In this document: in pieces, positions 63,170 to 64,000 of the stretch
How the letters are laid out: each line of letters starts with the position of its first letter
Position numbering within the stretch: position 1 is the first letter of the stretch
Assembly (NCBI RefSeq): GCF_000350225.1
Contig: NW_005179072.1
Location: 1 to 64,000 of the forward strand
Direction: 5' to 3'
Source: Chondrus crispus
Taxonomy: Eukaryota; Rhodophyta; Florideophyceae; Gigartinales; Gigartinaceae
Length of the DNA: 64,000 nucleotides
The notes under the pieces: model-generated
Told to the model about the DNA's origin: nothing
The model's input: only the letters and a program-made list of their open reading frames with translations
The model's database searches: none
Program-made: the position numbers and the translations under genes

Positions 63170-64000
63170 GAGCCCCCCCCTCAAGGGTGAACGTCCGCGT
63201 TCACTCTTTTGGTAGCGCGCGGGGGGGGGTTATAGTTGAGGCCGACGACCCACGCCACGCCATATGCTGAAAATGTGCTGATGAGGTGAAAATTTGCCCT
63301 CCATTTTTTCCCCCTTTTTTTTCTTCCACAGCCACGACGGCGGCGGACGCGTCAACTGATCGAGCGCCAAAAGCTCTGCCCCACTCCCCGCTAGTCGCAG
63401 GCTGTCCTGTCGTGCAGCTGGAGGTTTTTGCTCTTGACACGCTCTCTTCCCGTCTTACCGCGCTCGGTCCTCCTCTCAGATGCCCAACCACGTCAACGAC
63501 AGGGGCTCGGGTCCGCGACCTTCGGGCTCACTTCTTGACCCGCTATCGACGCTGTCGGCCAGCGACGCCGGTCGGGGTACCACAATGTCACCAAGTGCCT
63601 CGGGGAACCCTTTAGGGGAGCATCGTTCCCCGTTCCAGAGGGCCCGCTCACGCGATTCCACGGTTTCTGTCGTTCTCAACGTCTGTGCGATACCTGCTTC
63701 GCAGGGGGAGAGCGCGTCCACTCCGCGCGTAGGCGGTTTTCCGTTGGCTCCCGCCCCCACGGGGATGCTTTATCAACCCGAAGAGGGTTCATACGGAGCT
63801 TGTGGGAGTTGCCGCTGTCCCGGAGCGCCAGTCAGTGAGCGCGTACGCCCTGGGGCGGAGGACACCACCGCCGCGCCGTCCACCACCCAGTGGTTGGGGA
63901 TGCCTTGGGAAGGTTCCGTGCCGCTCCCCCTCAGCCGACTGCGCTACCCGTGGCGTCTTCATGCGCGGATCGAGTCACCGTGGCGGAGTTGCTAGCACGT
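63170..64000 (-). other. G3 3' segment, no supported gene
   Basis: Begins with the polypurine tract and the GTGAACG/CGTTCAC palindrome. Open frames on both strands (for instance plus 63480-63995) are GC-driven and match nothing I recognise. Probably the equivalent of the extra 3' segment of G1. Confidence 0.5.

Larger units (their letters stand above)
62548..64000 (-). mobile_element. Ty3/gypsy G3, partial (runs off window)
   Basis: LTR 62548-63169 followed by internal sequence to the window edge. The LTR ends (TGTAGCATAA and TTATGCTACA) are perfect 10-bp inverted repeats and match the G1 family, as does the internal palindrome at 63187-63204 next to a G-run. By comparison with G1 this is the 3' LTR of a minus-strand element, so the visible interior is its 3' segment. 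Confidence 0.85.

Noticed and set aside
1-64000. tRNA, rRNA, CRISPR arrays or bacterial operons
   Set aside because: No cloverleaf, rRNA core or regular spacer array seen. Repeats are LTRs, MITEs or tandem units, and the genes are eukaryotic.

Overview
Eukaryotic nuclear DNA, dominated by nested LTR retrotransposons, with remnants of host genes in the first 17.8 kb. Eukaryotic signs are a GINS2/PSF2 gene with two short GT-AG introns (105 and 129 nt), a TTC27-like TPR gene, a SNF2/HLTF-like helicase remnant, and a trehalose-6-phosphate synthase/phosphatase whose protein looks plant/algal rather than fungal. GC-rich host codons, very short introns and retroelement-packed spacers suggest an alga; a red alga is my best guess, but this is inference and no database was searched.

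Layout. 1-2.5 kb: pieces of unrecognised host genes and a decayed trehalose-phosphate synthase/phosphatase on the minus strand. 2.87-8.22 kb: an old Ty3/gypsy fossil (K1). 8.2-12.3 kb: minus-strand host relics (SNF2 helicase, two unknown ORFs, TTC27). 12.8-15.2 kb: a copia LTR fragment, three small terminal-inverted-repeat elements (MITEs) and an array of five G-boxes spaced exactly 28 bp. 15.4-17.8 kb: GINS2 (plus) and two unknown minus-strand ORFs. 17.8 kb to the end: a continuous retroelement stack. Copia A (minus) and copia B (plus) lie head to head with about 1.3-kb near-identical inverted arms. Copia B is split twice, by the gypsy composite G1 (22693-39648, 5-bp target duplication CGGTC) and by gypsy G2 (43904-56459, target duplication CAAAT). 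Copia C begins directly at the end of copia B's 3' LTR and is itself cut by gypsy G3, which runs off the window.

The retroelements are treated as fossils. G2 looks youngest among the gypsies, with about eight differences visible between its two 593-bp LTRs. The outer LTRs of G1 differ more, at roughly 25 sites in 700. K1 is old and 5'-truncated.

The most unusual items are: a C2H2/U1-type zinc-finger ORF with its own predicted intron lying inside the LTR of copia C; long antisense ORFs between pol and the 3' LTR of G2; a G1/G3 family in which a palindrome next to the polypurine tract is duplicated around a multi-kilobase extra 3' segment; and two host genes whose stop codons lie inside perfect palindromes. 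I saw no CRISPR array, rRNA or convincing tRNA.
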